Below, piece after piece: positions 33,926-41,335 of a DNA stretch of 44,214 nucleotides. The notes beneath the pieces were generated by a model, which searched no databases, had not been told where the DNA came from, and saw only the letters and a list, made by a program, of their open reading frames with translations. Both the position numbers and the translations under genes were made by a program. Positions within the stretch are counted from its first letter, which is position 1, and each line of letters begins with the position of its first letter. Source of the stretch: Chloroflexota bacterium (lineage in GTDB: Bacteria; Chloroflexota; Dehalococcoidia; Lucifugimonadales; Lucifugimonadaceae). The stretch lies in contig JAJCYY010000104.1 of assembly GCA_029262735.1 (NCBI GenBank), forward strand, positions 1-44,214, read 5' to 3'.

Positions 33926-33974
33926 GCACCGCTATTGCCGGAATCCACCAAAAACCCGGCCTGCCGCCTCTCCC

Positions 33975-34799
33975 CTACTCTCCCGGCACGACAATCTCGC
34001 CTGCCAGGTACTCGTTCACCCTTCCCGCCACCATCACCCTCTCGCCCCGATCCTCGCACTCCAGCCATCCGCCACGCCGCGAAACCTGCCTCGACGCCAG
34101 CTCCCGTTTGCCCAGCCTCGCTGACCAGTACGGCGCAAGCCATCCGTGCGCAGAGCCAGTGACCGGATCCTCATCAATGCCCGAACCCGGCGCAAAGTAC
34201 CTGCTCATAAAATCGGTCTCGCCATCCATCGCCGGAGCCGTCACGCTCACCCATCTCAGGCCAGACGCCAGCATCTTCGCAAAATCCGGCTCCAGCTCCG
34301 CCACCTGCCGCTCTTCATCAAAAACAGCGACCGGCAGCCCCGCATCCAACACTTCTAAAGGCCGTGCCCCCAGGACCATCTCCAGCCTGTCCGCTAACTC
34401 CGCATCATCCACCGCAACCGGCCTCTTCGCAGGCAAATCCAACGCCAGCAGCTCACCCCGACGCTCCACATGCAACTGGCCGCTCCGAGTGTGAAACGTC
34501 GCCCGCTGCCCTGCACCACCCAGCACATTCAGCACGATATGCCCCGACGCCAGAGTCGCGTGCCCGCACAGATCCACCTCAACCGTCGGCGTGAACCAGC
34601 GCAGATCGAAATCGCCGTCTTGGCGCGCCACGAAGAACGCCGTCTCAGAGAGATTGTTCTCCGCCGCAATTCCCTGCATCACGGCATCAGCCAGCCAGCT
34701 CTCAAGCGGGCACACAGCAGCCGGATTGCCAGTGAACGGACCCCTCGCAAACGCACTCACCTGGTAGATCGGAATTTTCGTGGACACCACAGCGCTCAC
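33975..34799 (-). CDS. PhzF-family isomerase-like protein
   Basis: A 274-residue protein of the PhzF/diaminopimelate-epimerase fold. The N-terminal half has QVSAFARGPFTGNPAAVC and the conserved catalytic Glu, E52, in NNLSETAFF. A DLCGHATLASGH motif (about 76-87) and the C-terminal GIDEDPVTGSAHGWLAPYW motif are both intact. In phenazine makers PhzF isomerizes dihydro-hydroxyanthranilate. Many homologues occur without phenazine genes, as here, and their substrates are unknown. The GTG start overlaps the stop of the upstream GIY-YIG gene (GTGA), so they are co-translated. Length is normal for the family. Confidence 0.92.
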   Translation of the reverse strand: MSAVVSTKIPIYQVSAFARGPFTGNPAAVCPLESWLADAVMQGIAAENNLSETAFFVARQDGDFDLRWFTPTVEVDLCGHATLASGHIVLNVLGGAGQRATFHTRSGQLHVERRGELLALDLPAKRPVAVDDAELADRLEMVLGARPLEVLDAGLPVAVFDEERQVAELEPDFAKMLASGLRWVSVTAPAMDGETDFMSRYFAPGSGIDEDPVTGSAHGWLAPYWSARLGKRELASRQVSRRGGWLECEDRGERVMVAGRVNEYLAGEIVVPGE

Positions 34800-35086
34800 C
34801 AGATCTGAAGCTCGCTGGCCATGTCACTCCACTCCGGATTCACCGACGCGATCAGAGTCAATTTCTTCTCTCGGCGCCAGCCCTTGATCTGTCGCTCCCT
34901 GTCCAACGCCGTTTGAGCGTTATCGAATCGTTCGAACCAGATCAGCCGGTCCATCCGGTACCTCTTTGTGAATCCCGACACCACAGCGGCGCGATGTTGT
35001 TCAACGCGCTGCGGCAATTTTGAAGACATGCCCACGTAAAGGGTCTGACTCCGATTGGTGAGGATGTAGGCGCAGTATGTGCACAT
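34796..35086 (-). CDS. Small stand-alone GIY-YIG nuclease (copy 1)
   Basis: A 96-residue single-domain GIY-YIG protein of the UvrC N-terminal/YhbQ type. The motif is YILTNRSQTLYVG, followed by the RVEQH helix and the glutamate of LDRERQIKGWRREKKL. It is clearly related to the copy at 38247 (shared RERQIKxWRREKK and LIASVNP). No clear ribosome site. It overlaps PhzF downstream by 4 bases. About 120 bases upstream of its start is a MITE-like element (35206-35371) whose relative lies upstream of the other GIY-YIG gene. A DNA-cutting role is expected from the fold; the link with repeats suggests element biology rather than repair. Confidence 0.9.
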   Translation of the reverse strand: MCTYCAYILTNRSQTLYVGMSSKLPQRVEQHRAAVVSGFTKRYRMDRLIWFERFDNAQTALDRERQIKGWRREKKLTLIASVNPEWSDMASELQIW

Positions 35087-35205
35087 GTGGCGTGCTGTGC
35101 GTGTTGTCGTTCTGAAGTGTGGTCAGGCCGTGAGGTTACAGGAGGAGCGAACTAGCTCACAGCGCCGTGGCACCGGTCAGAGACAGATTGACTCGCCTCG
35201 TGTTT

Positions 35206-35371
35206 CCTGAGCGGAGTGAAACGGAGTCGAAGGATCTCTCGCGCATACGGTCCCCATGTCAAGTTCACTCGCCTCCCACAGTCCCAGTCACATCAAGACA
35301 ACCGATGTCCTCGGCGAACCACTACAGCACGATCACCTGACCCCAACAGAGACCCTTCGACTTCGCTCAGG
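35206..35371. mobile_element. MITE-like element, copy A (imperfect terminal inverted repeats)
   Basis: The left arm (35206-35233) begins CCTGAGCGGAGTGAAACGGA. The right arm (35354-35371, CCTTCGACTTCGCTCAGG) is its shortened inverted copy, lacking 10 bases. The interior resembles copy B at 38780-38956, sharing CCAGTCACATCAAGACAA. No gene is inside. It fills much of the 35087-35437 gap. Confidence 0.65.
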
Positions 35372-35437
35372 GAACACGTCTTCGCCCGGTGCACACTACA
35401 ATTCCCTCGACCACCTTCACCCAGCAGCAGACAAAAA

Positions 35438-36349
35438 ATGCGAATCGTTCCGGCTCTCAAAAACCGCTACCGAGCCTTCAAGTACATCCTCTTCCAGAGA
35501 GAAGAGGACCGCGCAGGCTATGTTCGCAGCCCGTTCGTGAGAACCGCCGCCGAGACTGTGCGCCAGATCAAGCGAGACGACCTGACGCTCATGGCCGCCG
35601 GTGTCGCCTACTACGCAATCCTCTCCGTGTTCCCGCTCACCCTGCTCCTGCTGGGCATCCTCAGGCTCTTCGCCGACTCCGCAACCGCCCGCGCCAACCT
35701 CGAAAACTTCTTCTCCGTCTATCTGCCAGACTCCATCGGATTCGTCGACCAGATCGCTGACCAGGACGCCGGCTTCAGCAGCCTGCTCGGCGTGCTCGGC
35801 CTCATTGGCCTCCTGTGGAGCGGCACCGCCATGCTCTCGGCGCTCAACAAGGCCGTTAACCGCGCATTCGGCATCCATGACGACCGCCCGTTCTACAAAG
35901 CGAGACCCCGGAACGTACTGCTCGGCATCGCCGTTATCGCCGCCTTCGCCGCGTCGCTCTTCGGGTCGGCCGCCATCGAATCGGTCTCCCAGTTCAACGT
36001 CCCCGTCATCGGTCGCCAAACCTGGGTCCAGGTCTTCGCACGGTTCCTGCCGTTCGGGGTCACCCTGGCCACATTCGTACTGATCTACAAGGTGCTGCCG
36101 AACGCCCGCACAAGCTGGAGAAACGTCCTGCCGGCGGCGCTGTTTGCAGCCGTGCTGTTCGATCTGGCGAAGGCCGGGTTCCTGCTGTACCTGAACCGGG
36201 TGGCCAGCTTCGAGATCTACGGCGGGATGGCCCTGCTGGTGGTCCTGATGGTCTGGTCCTACTACTCTGCATTCGTAGTCCTGGTCGGCGCCGAGGTAGT
36301 CGCCGTAAGAAGGCAGATGGACACCTCAACTGTGGATATCGGGGCGTGA
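35438..36349 (+). CDS. YihY/UPF0761-family integral membrane protein
   Basis: A 303-residue protein of the YihY/BrkB family. About six membrane helices are visible, the first near 50-75 after a basic N-terminus (KRDDLTLMAAGVAYYAILSV, the family's opening motif). Later marks are IGLLWSGTAMLSALNKAVNRAFG, the VLPNARTSWRNVLPAALFAA loop and the last helix MALLVVLMVWSYYSAFVVLV with G-A-E-V after it. Family function is not established; the old ribonuclease BN label is wrong. The ATG at 35438 is chosen because the upstream frame runs through the MITE-like element. Transcribed alone. Confidence 0.92.
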   Translation: MRIVPALKNRYRAFKYILFQREEDRAGYVRSPFVRTAAETVRQIKRDDLTLMAAGVAYYAILSVFPLTLLLLGILRLFADSATARANLENFFSVYLPDSIGFVDQIADQDAGFSSLLGVLGLIGLLWSGTAMLSALNKAVNRAFGIHDDRPFYKARPRNVLLGIAVIAAFAASLFGSAAIESVSQFNVPVIGRQTWVQVFARFLPFGVTLATFVLIYKVLPNARTSWRNVLPAALFAAVLFDLAKAGFLLYLNRVASFEIYGGMALLVVLMVWSYYSAFVVLVGAEVVAVRRQMDTSTVDIGA

Positions 36350-36357
36350 GGCCAACC

Positions 36358-36440
36358 CCTTCGTCCCGAGTCAGAACGAGGGACCCGGGGTGGATGAGGC
36401 AACTCACCGGGACTGCTCTCTGCATCAGCAAATACCCGCC
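36358..36440 (+). repeat. Family-2 dispersed repeat
   Basis: CCTTCGTCCCGAGTCAGAAC, GACCCGGGGTGGATGAGGCA and the CTCTGCATCAGCAAATACC tail. A partial copy follows near 36445-36482. Confidence 0.7.
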
Positions 36441-36506
36441 AACCCATTCGTCCCGAGTCACGGGTACCCGCGGTCGGGATGACGCCAAACGCTGAACCAC
36501 CGCCGA

Positions 36507-37019
36507 TCACGGCTCTCGTCGTTGCAAAATGTCCCTTAAAGCGATCGCTGTCGCAAATGCGTGCCCGCCAATGGCCGCTCCGATAAAGGTCCACATAACT
36601 CGCGCCGACCCGGATATTCCGATGCCCGAGTACTCGGCAGGGAACGCCTCACTGAGAGCGAATCGGCCAACCACGGCTCCGCCAAGGGCACCGAGAATTG
36701 AGAGCGACAGGTCCCACCTGCGGTCCGTTTCTGCTTCGAGCAAAACTATGCCGATGGTCCACCTGACCACCGGAGGCCCAATGCTCATACCGATGATTAC
36801 GTTGATGTCCCACGCCGGATCGTTCGTGGCATAGAACGAGACGACGATGATGTTTCCGGTGATCCACAGCGCCCACGAAAGCACGCTCGACAGAAATATG
36901 GTGAAGCTCAGCTGGGCCAGGTGCGCGCCGACGCGGAACGGATCATAAATCACCATCAGCCCGCCAACCAGCAACACAACCAGGCCCAGAACAACGGGCA
37001 GTATTATCGGAAGAGTCAT
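36507..37019 (-). CDS. Small integral membrane protein, unrecognised
   Basis: A 170-residue protein with about four hydrophobic segments: LPVVLGLVVLLVGGLMVIY (about 7-25), FTIFLSSVLSWALWITGNII (39-58), one near 75-93 and one near 107-120, then a weaker one near 140-155. The loop between 2 and 3 carries YATNDPAWDINV. No family recognised. ATG start; no clear ribosome site. It stands between YihY and the RraA-like gene with repeats on both sides. Role unknown. Confidence 0.7.
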   Translation of the reverse strand: MTLPIILPVVLGLVVLLVGGLMVIYDPFRVGAHLAQLSFTIFLSSVLSWALWITGNIIVVSFYATNDPAWDINVIIGMSIGPPVVRWTIGIVLLEAETDRRWDLSLSILGALGGAVVGRFALSEAFPAEYSGIGISGSARVMWTFIGAAIGGHAFATAIALRDILQRREP

Positions 37020-37047
37020 TGGCTAGCCTGAAGCCGGGCTGTGATTT

Positions 37048-37086
37048 CTCCCACCCTGATAAGGAGGGAGTTAGAGTGTGAGTTGT
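37048..37086 (+). repeat. Family-1 half repeat (degraded)
   Basis: CTCCCACCCTGATAAGGAGG hairpin with a mismatch, followed by TTAGAGTGTGAGTTGTC. Confidence 0.6.
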
Positions 37087-37151
37087 CGTGACCGCGGAGA
37101 CGCGATGGGGCGCAGCAAGCAGCACCCGTACCAGAACGCACGACTAATCCC

Positions 37152-37964
37152 CTACCCCTCACCCTTCTCCTTCTTCCAGCGCTCAAAATCTGCGTTCATC
37201 TCATCTGAAAACTCGCGGTCGACCTCGCCCGGCGTGTAGACACCCTCTCGAATGCGCTGCTGGCCGAACGCGTCCTTCAGCCTGATCTGCTCTGACCTCG
37301 TCACAACCTCCTCGGCAAGATGCGGAGGAATGAAGATCAGGCCCTCGACAGTCCCGAGCACAACGTCGCCCGGCACGCACGTCGCCTCGCCAATGCGCGT
37401 CACGCCGTTGATCTCAGTCATCGAAACATCGAGAATCGCCGACGGATCATAGCCGCGCACGAAGGCGTTGAAGTCGTCCAGCTCCATCATCCGCTGCACA
37501 TCCCGCACGCCGCCGTCCACAACCAGCCCGCGGTGCGTATTCTGCTGAATCGCAGTCGCAAGGTTGTCGCCCGCAAACGTGCCGTCCTTCACCTTGCCGA
37601 ACAGATCGACGACCAGCACATCGCCCTCTGCCAGCTCGTCGATCACCCACGAGTTCTGAAATCCCACTCGACCGTCCGACTCGCCCTGCCTGTCGATCGA
37701 GTCGTGCACGTCCGGCCTCCGAGGCACCCAGCTGCAGGTGACGGCGCGGCCAACCAGGATCTTGTCCGGGTGCAGTGCGGTCCATTCGCCAGTGAACTGA
37801 AAGTTATACCCGGCGCGCTTGCACACCCCCCACGCCTCCTCGGTCGTCACCTTCTCCATGCGCTCCAGGATGTCGTCAGCCACCAGCGGCCGCCCGGCAG
37901 CATCCCGCTCCCCCTTCCATTCCGAAGTAATCGCAAGGATATTGTCTCTACTGGTGAGTTGCAT
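37152..37964 (-). CDS. RraA-like aldolase/decarboxylase family protein
   Basis: A 270-residue protein of the RraA-like group, which includes 4-hydroxy-4-methyl-2-oxoglutarate aldolases and oxaloacetate decarboxylases. The core signature is VVDGGVRDVQRM, with G152-V-R154-D155 the expected substrate and metal-site residues; other marks are LFGKVKDGTFAGDNLA and GDVVLGTVEGLIFIP. The ATG at 37964 is chosen for the purine-rich AGAGAAA just upstream; a longer frame to 38174 would translate the family-2 repeat. With the DapA-like gene further upstream on the same strand it may form a keto-acid catabolic set. The exact substrate cannot be assigned. Confidence 0.88.
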   Translation of the reverse strand: MQLTSRDNILAITSEWKGERDAAGRPLVADDILERMEKVTTEEAWGVCKRAGYNFQFTGEWTALHPDKILVGRAVTCSWVPRRPDVHDSIDRQGESDGRVGFQNSWVIDELAEGDVLVVDLFGKVKDGTFAGDNLATAIQQNTHRGLVVDGGVRDVQRMMELDDFNAFVRGYDPSAILDVSMTEINGVTRIGEATCVPGDVVLGTVEGLIFIPPHLAEEVVTRSEQIRLKDAFGQQRIREGVYTPGEVDREFSDEMNADFERWKKEKGEG

Positions 37965-38096
37965 ATTTTCTCTCTTTTGAGATTGGTTTCGCGTTGTGAT
38001 TAGGTTGATTTGATCGGATTCGATGACCGACGAAGATGTAAGAGCGCCGCCGAGGATACATGGATGACGAGACAGAAAGCTGGCGCCACGCCATAA

Positions 38097-38165
38097 CTTC
38101 GTCCCGAAACAGAGTGAGGGACCCGGGGCGGGGCGGCGACCAACCAGAACCACTCTCTCTGAATC
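38097..38165 (+). repeat. Family-2 dispersed repeat, first of two in tandem
   Basis: CTTCGTCCCGAAACAGAGTG, CGGGGCGGGGCGACCAACC and a CTCTCTGAATCAGCGAACAC tail. It directly precedes the left end of the GIY-YIG element. Confidence 0.7.
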
Positions 38166-38182
38166 AGCGAACACCAGCCAAC

Positions 38183-38654
38183 CCTTCGTCCCGAAACAGA
38201 GTGAGGGACCCGGGGTGGATGAGGCAACGCACCGTCGCCCTGTCGTTCAGGTCAGGAGCTGTGTTGAAAGGTCCTCCCAAAGCGGATTCACCGATGCAAT
38301 CAGTGCATCCTTCTTCTCCCTACGCCAGCTCTTTATCTGCCGCTCCCTCGTAAACGCAGCTTCGGCAGACGCTGCCGTTTCCACATACACCAGCCGGTTC
38401 GTTCGGTACATACGCGCAAAGCCAGCAACTGCTCTCGAGGCATGCTGCTCAAGGCGCCGCACAAGGTTGTTTGTCGAACCGGTGTAGATGGTCCCGCGAT
38501 AGCTCGCAAGGATGTAGATGTAATGACTCACAGCCGGAGAGTACAGGTTGACTCCGGCAACGCATTCCCCGGTGTCACAACCTTGTGCGTGGCACACAGC
38601 CGACCGTGCGTCGCCCCACCGCCCCGGGTCCCTCACTCTGTTTCGGGACGAAGG
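38183..38654. mobile_element. Candidate mobile element: GIY-YIG gene between perfect 33-bp inverted repeats
   Basis: The left end (38183-38215, starting CCTTCGTCCCGAAACAGAGT) and right end (38622-38654) are exact reverse complements over 33 bases. The 472-bp unit contains only the GIY-YIG gene (38247-38531, minus strand). The same end sequence bounds the 185-bp gene-less element at 4339-4523 and begins every family-2 repeat. It sits between the DapA-like and RraA-like genes. Mobility is inferred; no target duplication was established. Confidence 0.6.
38247..38531 (-). CDS. Small stand-alone GIY-YIG nuclease (copy 2), within inverted repeats
   Basis: A 94-residue GIY-YIG domain protein. The motif is YIYILASYRGTIYTG, then NNLVRRLEQH, and the glutamate-bearing helix TRERQIKSWRREKK. 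It is closely related to the copy at 34796 across its whole length (both have FxRMYRxNRL/FTKRYRMDRL and LIASVNP). A GTG at 38531 is the likely start, since it precedes the first strand directly; the frame continues upstream through the right inverted repeat, so longer starts are unlikely. No good ribosome site is seen. It is flanked by perfect inverted repeats, which makes it a candidate enzyme for the family-2 element. Function as a DNA nuclease is expected from the fold only. Confidence 0.85.
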   Translation of the reverse strand: MSHYIYILASYRGTIYTGSTNNLVRRLEQHASRAVAGFARMYRTNRLVYVETAASAEAAFTRERQIKSWRREKKDALIASVNPLWEDLSTQLLT

Positions 38655-38779
38655 ATGCGCACTCTCCTCGATCCCCCAACCAGCCTTCCGCCTCAACTCC
38701 GCAATCCATCAGCCGCCAACTAAGTCGGCGAAAATCCCCCTACCCTTCCAGCAGCCCGCACTCCACGAACGCCGTGTTT

Positions 38780-38956
38780 CCTGAGCGAAGTAAAACGAAG
38801 TCGAAGGATCTCTCGAGCAGGTACTTGACCTGTCAAGATCACTCGTCTCCTGCAGCACCAGTCACATCAAGACAAGCTGACTCCATTGCAGACCACCGTG
38901 ACAGGATTGCCCGACTCCAAACAGAGACCCTTCGACTCCGTTTCACTCCGCTCAGG
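38780..38956. mobile_element. MITE-like element, copy B (28-bp terminal inverted repeats)
   Basis: The left arm (38780-38807, CCTGAGCGAAGTAAAACGAA...) and right arm (38929-38956, ...TTTCACTCCGCTCAGG) pair over 28 bp with three mismatches. The 177-bp element shares interior blocks with copy A at 35206-35371 and contains no gene. It lies upstream of the GIY-YIG element, in the 38532-38973 gap. Confidence 0.7.
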
Positions 38957-38973
38957 GCACACCCCACATCCCT

Positions 38974-39873
38974 CTACCCCTCCAGCAGCCCGCACTCAAC
39001 GAACGCTTCCCGCAACTCCGCCTCTTGCTCAGCGGTCAGCGGCAGCGTCGGCTTGCGCGGCACCGTCGCCTCGTAACCCAGCATATTCAGGCCCGCCTTC
39101 AGCGTCGCCGTGCCCCACGACATCCCCAGGAAATCGGCGTGCGTCATCGACTGTTGAATCCTGTTCGCCTCCTCGAACTTACCGTCCATCGAAAGCTCCA
39201 GCACCCGCTTCACCAGACCCGGCCCCCAGTTGGCGAAAAACATGCAGCCGCCGTTGGCCCCGAACAGGCCGCCTGGCAGCACGATGCTCCCGTTGCAGGT
39301 CCACAGCTTCACGCCCGGTGCGATGAAGTGCGGAATGCGGGCCTCCCAGCGATAGTTGAGCGAGATGATGTATGCGAACACGTTGTCCATCGCGGTGATC
39401 TCGCCGACCTGCTGCGGCGTGGCATCCGGCTCGAGGCTCGATCTCGGCTGATGAATAACCACGACCGGCACCGGGCTGCCCTTCGTCACCTCTTCGTAGT
39501 ACTCGACCGGACCTCGGCTGGCTCGCCCGCCCCGTGCGGCTCCCGGAATCCGCACCCGCACCATATCCGCGCCCGCCTCCGCGTACAGGTTCGAAAGGCG
39601 CACCGCCTCTGTCGGCGACGGCGAGTCGATGCCCGCGATGACGAATTTTTCTCCGTTGTGCGCCTGCGCGACGGTCTTGACCGAGGCCAGCTTGTCGGCC
39701 TCGCCGAAGTGCAACTCCTCACCGCCGTATGTGACGACAACAAATCCTGAAAGCTCCGTGTCGAGCCAGCGCTCAATGTTGCGCGCCAGCTTGTCGTGGT
39801 CGAGCGAGTCGTCTGCGCGCAGCGGCATTGGAGTGGGTGCGACGACGATCGGGTCGGTGTCTGGCACTGGCAT
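38974..39873 (-). CDS. DapA-like (dihydrodipicolinate synthase/NAL superfamily) protein lacking the Schiff-base lysine
   Basis: A 299-residue TIM-barrel protein of the DHDPS/N-acetylneuraminate lyase superfamily. The opening PIVVAPTPMPLRADDSLDHD and GGEELHF at the T-T-G-E position fit the family, as do KFVIAGIDSPSPTEAVRLSN and the later WTCNGSIVLPGGLFGANGGC. The residues that normally make the Schiff base and proton relay are absent: the barrel strand expected to read GIK reads AYI (I169 in place of Lys), and the usual Y-N-x-P is I-H-Q-P (H141). So a standard class I aldolase mechanism looks impossible. It is probably a paralogue with another activity or a binding role. ATG start; same strand as the RraA-like gene, now separated from it by repeats. 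Confidence 0.85.
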   Translation of the reverse strand: MPVPDTDPIVVAPTPMPLRADDSLDHDKLARNIERWLDTELSGFVVVTYGGEELHFGEADKLASVKTVAQAHNGEKFVIAGIDSPSPTEAVRLSNLYAEAGADMVRVRIPGAARGGRASRGPVEYYEEVTKGSPVPVVVIHQPRSSLEPDATPQQVGEITAMDNVFAYIISLNYRWEARIPHFIAPGVKLWTCNGSIVLPGGLFGANGGCMFFANWGPGLVKRVLELSMDGKFEEANRIQQSMTHADFLGMSWGTATLKAGLNMLGYEATVPRKPTLPLTAEQEAELREAFVECGLLEG

Positions 39874-39998
39874 ATCTGGTGTCCTGTTCGTATCTCGATA
39901 GCGGGAATCCGGCCTGGCCGAAAGGCGCAGACGCGGCGCTCAGCAGAGGTTGTTGGGAGCAGCATTCTACGCGGTATTTCACCTACTCGGAAAGCGCA

Positions 39999-40017
39999 AC
40001 ATGCGTATGACGCATGT
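39999..40017. promoter_or_regulatory. Perfect 8-bp dyad in a divergent promoter region
   Basis: ACATGCGT-ATG-ACGCATGT lies between the DapA-like gene (-) and the HTH-PTPS gene (+). It could be an operator. The rest of the 39874-40198 gap shows no gene. Confidence 0.45.
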
Positions 40018-40198
40018 AAGGCGATGGTCCGGCAATTCACGGTTCCCTGGAATGACGGTGGACGCATGAAACTTGCCCGAATTTCCTACGTTCACAGCAG
40101 TTGACATGGGTGACAAAAAGGGTTGACCAGAGCAACGTTTAGAAGTCGATGCCGCTCACTATGACCTTATCTCCTGCCAACTGCCGGAATACAAGCAA

Positions 40199-40984
40199 TT
40201 GACGAAGCCCGAACGCAACATCCGTGCCGTCGAACTGTGGCTCCAGAGCAACAGCTGGCGGACCATCGCGTCTCGGCTCTCTGCCGAGGGTTTTGGCGCC
40301 GTCAGCCACCAGTATGTCGCCCGAATAGTCAAGCGAGAACTCACACGAGCCTGGAGGGGGGCGGCGTACTCGGGCATGAACCCGGCCGTAGACTCGGCCG
40401 TGATCTCGGGCGGGAGCTCGGGCCTACGCCCGTTCAGCCTGCATGCGCGTCTCTCGCATGCACCGGCACAGGCGCACGCTCCGGAAGCCACCGCGCTACA
40501 ACAGGCGCCAGCACCTGCCGTTACAGACGCGCGCGAAAAACCCGAGACGACAACCACTGAAATAATTGTCGAATCCTTTTTCAACGCGCGTCATTTCGTG
40601 ACAATGAATGGCAGCACGGGTGTGCCGCACAACCACTCATACCGCGCGCAACTGGTGGCGACAGGCGCTATCGATTCGGCTAACGGAATTATCATTGGCT
40701 TTGCTGAAGCACAGGCGATTCTTGACGGCGTCCTGGCTCAATTTGGCGAAGAGTTACTTAACAGGCTTGAACTATTTTCTGAAGGGCAACCAACCGCCGA
40801 AAAACTGGCTTTGACCATTGTCGATCTGGTTAAAAATCAGCTTGCAGCGGCGGGGGTGAGGGTCGCCAGCGTCACACTGTGGGAGAGCCCGACTAAGGGC
40901 GTGACGGTGACTCCGAACCCTGCCAACACCGGTCTCCAACCGGAGATAACCGAAGCGGGCGACCAGCCATTCATCTCATCGTGA
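40199..40984 (+). CDS. HTH domain fused to a 6-pyruvoyl-tetrahydropterin synthase/QueD-like domain
   Basis: A 261-residue two-part protein. Residues about 5-48 look like a helix-turn-helix (AVELWLQSNSWRTIASRLSA, then HQYVARIVKREL). An Ala/Pro-rich linker (about 55-115) follows. Residues about 120-235 match the PTPS/QueD fold, with the zinc histidines H132 (FFNARH), H144 and H146 (PHNHSYRA), IIIGFAEAQAILDG, the QPTAEKLA helix and E229 in LWESPT. Compared with QueD, the catalytic Cys before HGH is missing, and the LDHHYLN segment reads FGEELLN, losing the Asp and His. Zinc binding is likely; the standard reaction is not. TTG start. The second half looks richer in A/T than its neighbours, hinting at transfer. 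A pterin-sensing regulator is one speculation. Confidence 0.75.
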   Translation: MTKPERNIRAVELWLQSNSWRTIASRLSAEGFGAVSHQYVARIVKRELTRAWRGAAYSGMNPAVDSAVISGGSSGLRPFSLHARLSHAPAQAHAPEATALQQAPAPAVTDAREKPETTTTEIIVESFFNARHFVTMNGSTGVPHNHSYRAQLVATGAIDSANGIIIGFAEAQAILDGVLAQFGEELLNRLELFSEGQPTAEKLALTIVDLVKNQLAAAGVRVASVTLWESPTKGVTVTPNPANTGLQPEITEAGDQPFISS

Positions 40985-41054
40985 ATTGGTAGTCAACAAC
41001 ACTCCGCGGAATCCACGTCGTCCTGAGCCGGGGAATCCGCTTACGGGTCCAGGG

Positions 41055-41164
41055 TGTCATCCCGACCCGGTGTACCCGCTTGCGCGGATGCCCGTTTGCG
41101 GGCGAGGGAGCTCACCGATCTTGAACGGTCGCCTGAGAGATTCTGAATCAAGTTCAGAATGACA
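41055..41164. repeat. Family-3 hairpin repeat
   Basis: It runs from TGTCATCCCGACCCGG to AAGTTCAGAATGACA, with a GC-rich insertion (CGCTTGCGCGGATGCCCG) also seen in the adjacent family-2 copy. Confidence 0.7.
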
Positions 41165-41175
41165 ATCCGCAAGCA

Positions 41176-41280
41176 CCTTCGTCCCGAGCCACGGGTGCCC
41201 GCTTGCGGGCGCGGGACCCGGGGTGGATGAGGCAACGCACCAGAACCGCTCTCTGCATCAGCGGAAACCATCGCCGTAGC
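41176..41280 (+). repeat. Family-2 dispersed repeat
   Basis: CCTTCGTCCCGAGCCACGGG, GGACCCGGGGTGGATGAGGC and a CTCTGCATCAGCGGAAACC tail. With the family-3 copy it fills the 40985-41335 gap. Confidence 0.7.
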
Positions 41281-41335
41281 ACCGTTCAAGTAGGAAAGAC
41301 TACGCGACCGCGCCCGACCTCTTACTCAGGTGCCA

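Noticed and set aside
33975..34799. Phenazine biosynthesis cluster suggested by PhzF
   Set aside because: No other phz-like gene is nearby; lone PhzF homologues are common.
35216..35437. N-terminal extension of the YihY protein
   Set aside because: It translates the MITE-like element; the family's N-terminus begins at 35438.
37965..38174. N-terminal extension of the RraA-like protein
   Set aside because: It also translates a family-2 repeat, and the ATG at 37964 has a purine-rich site.
38532..38696. N-terminal extension of the second GIY-YIG protein
   Set aside because: The upstream codons translate the right inverted repeat (PSSRNRVRDPG), a pattern seen wherever the family-2 repeat is read; the domain starts at the GTG at 38531.
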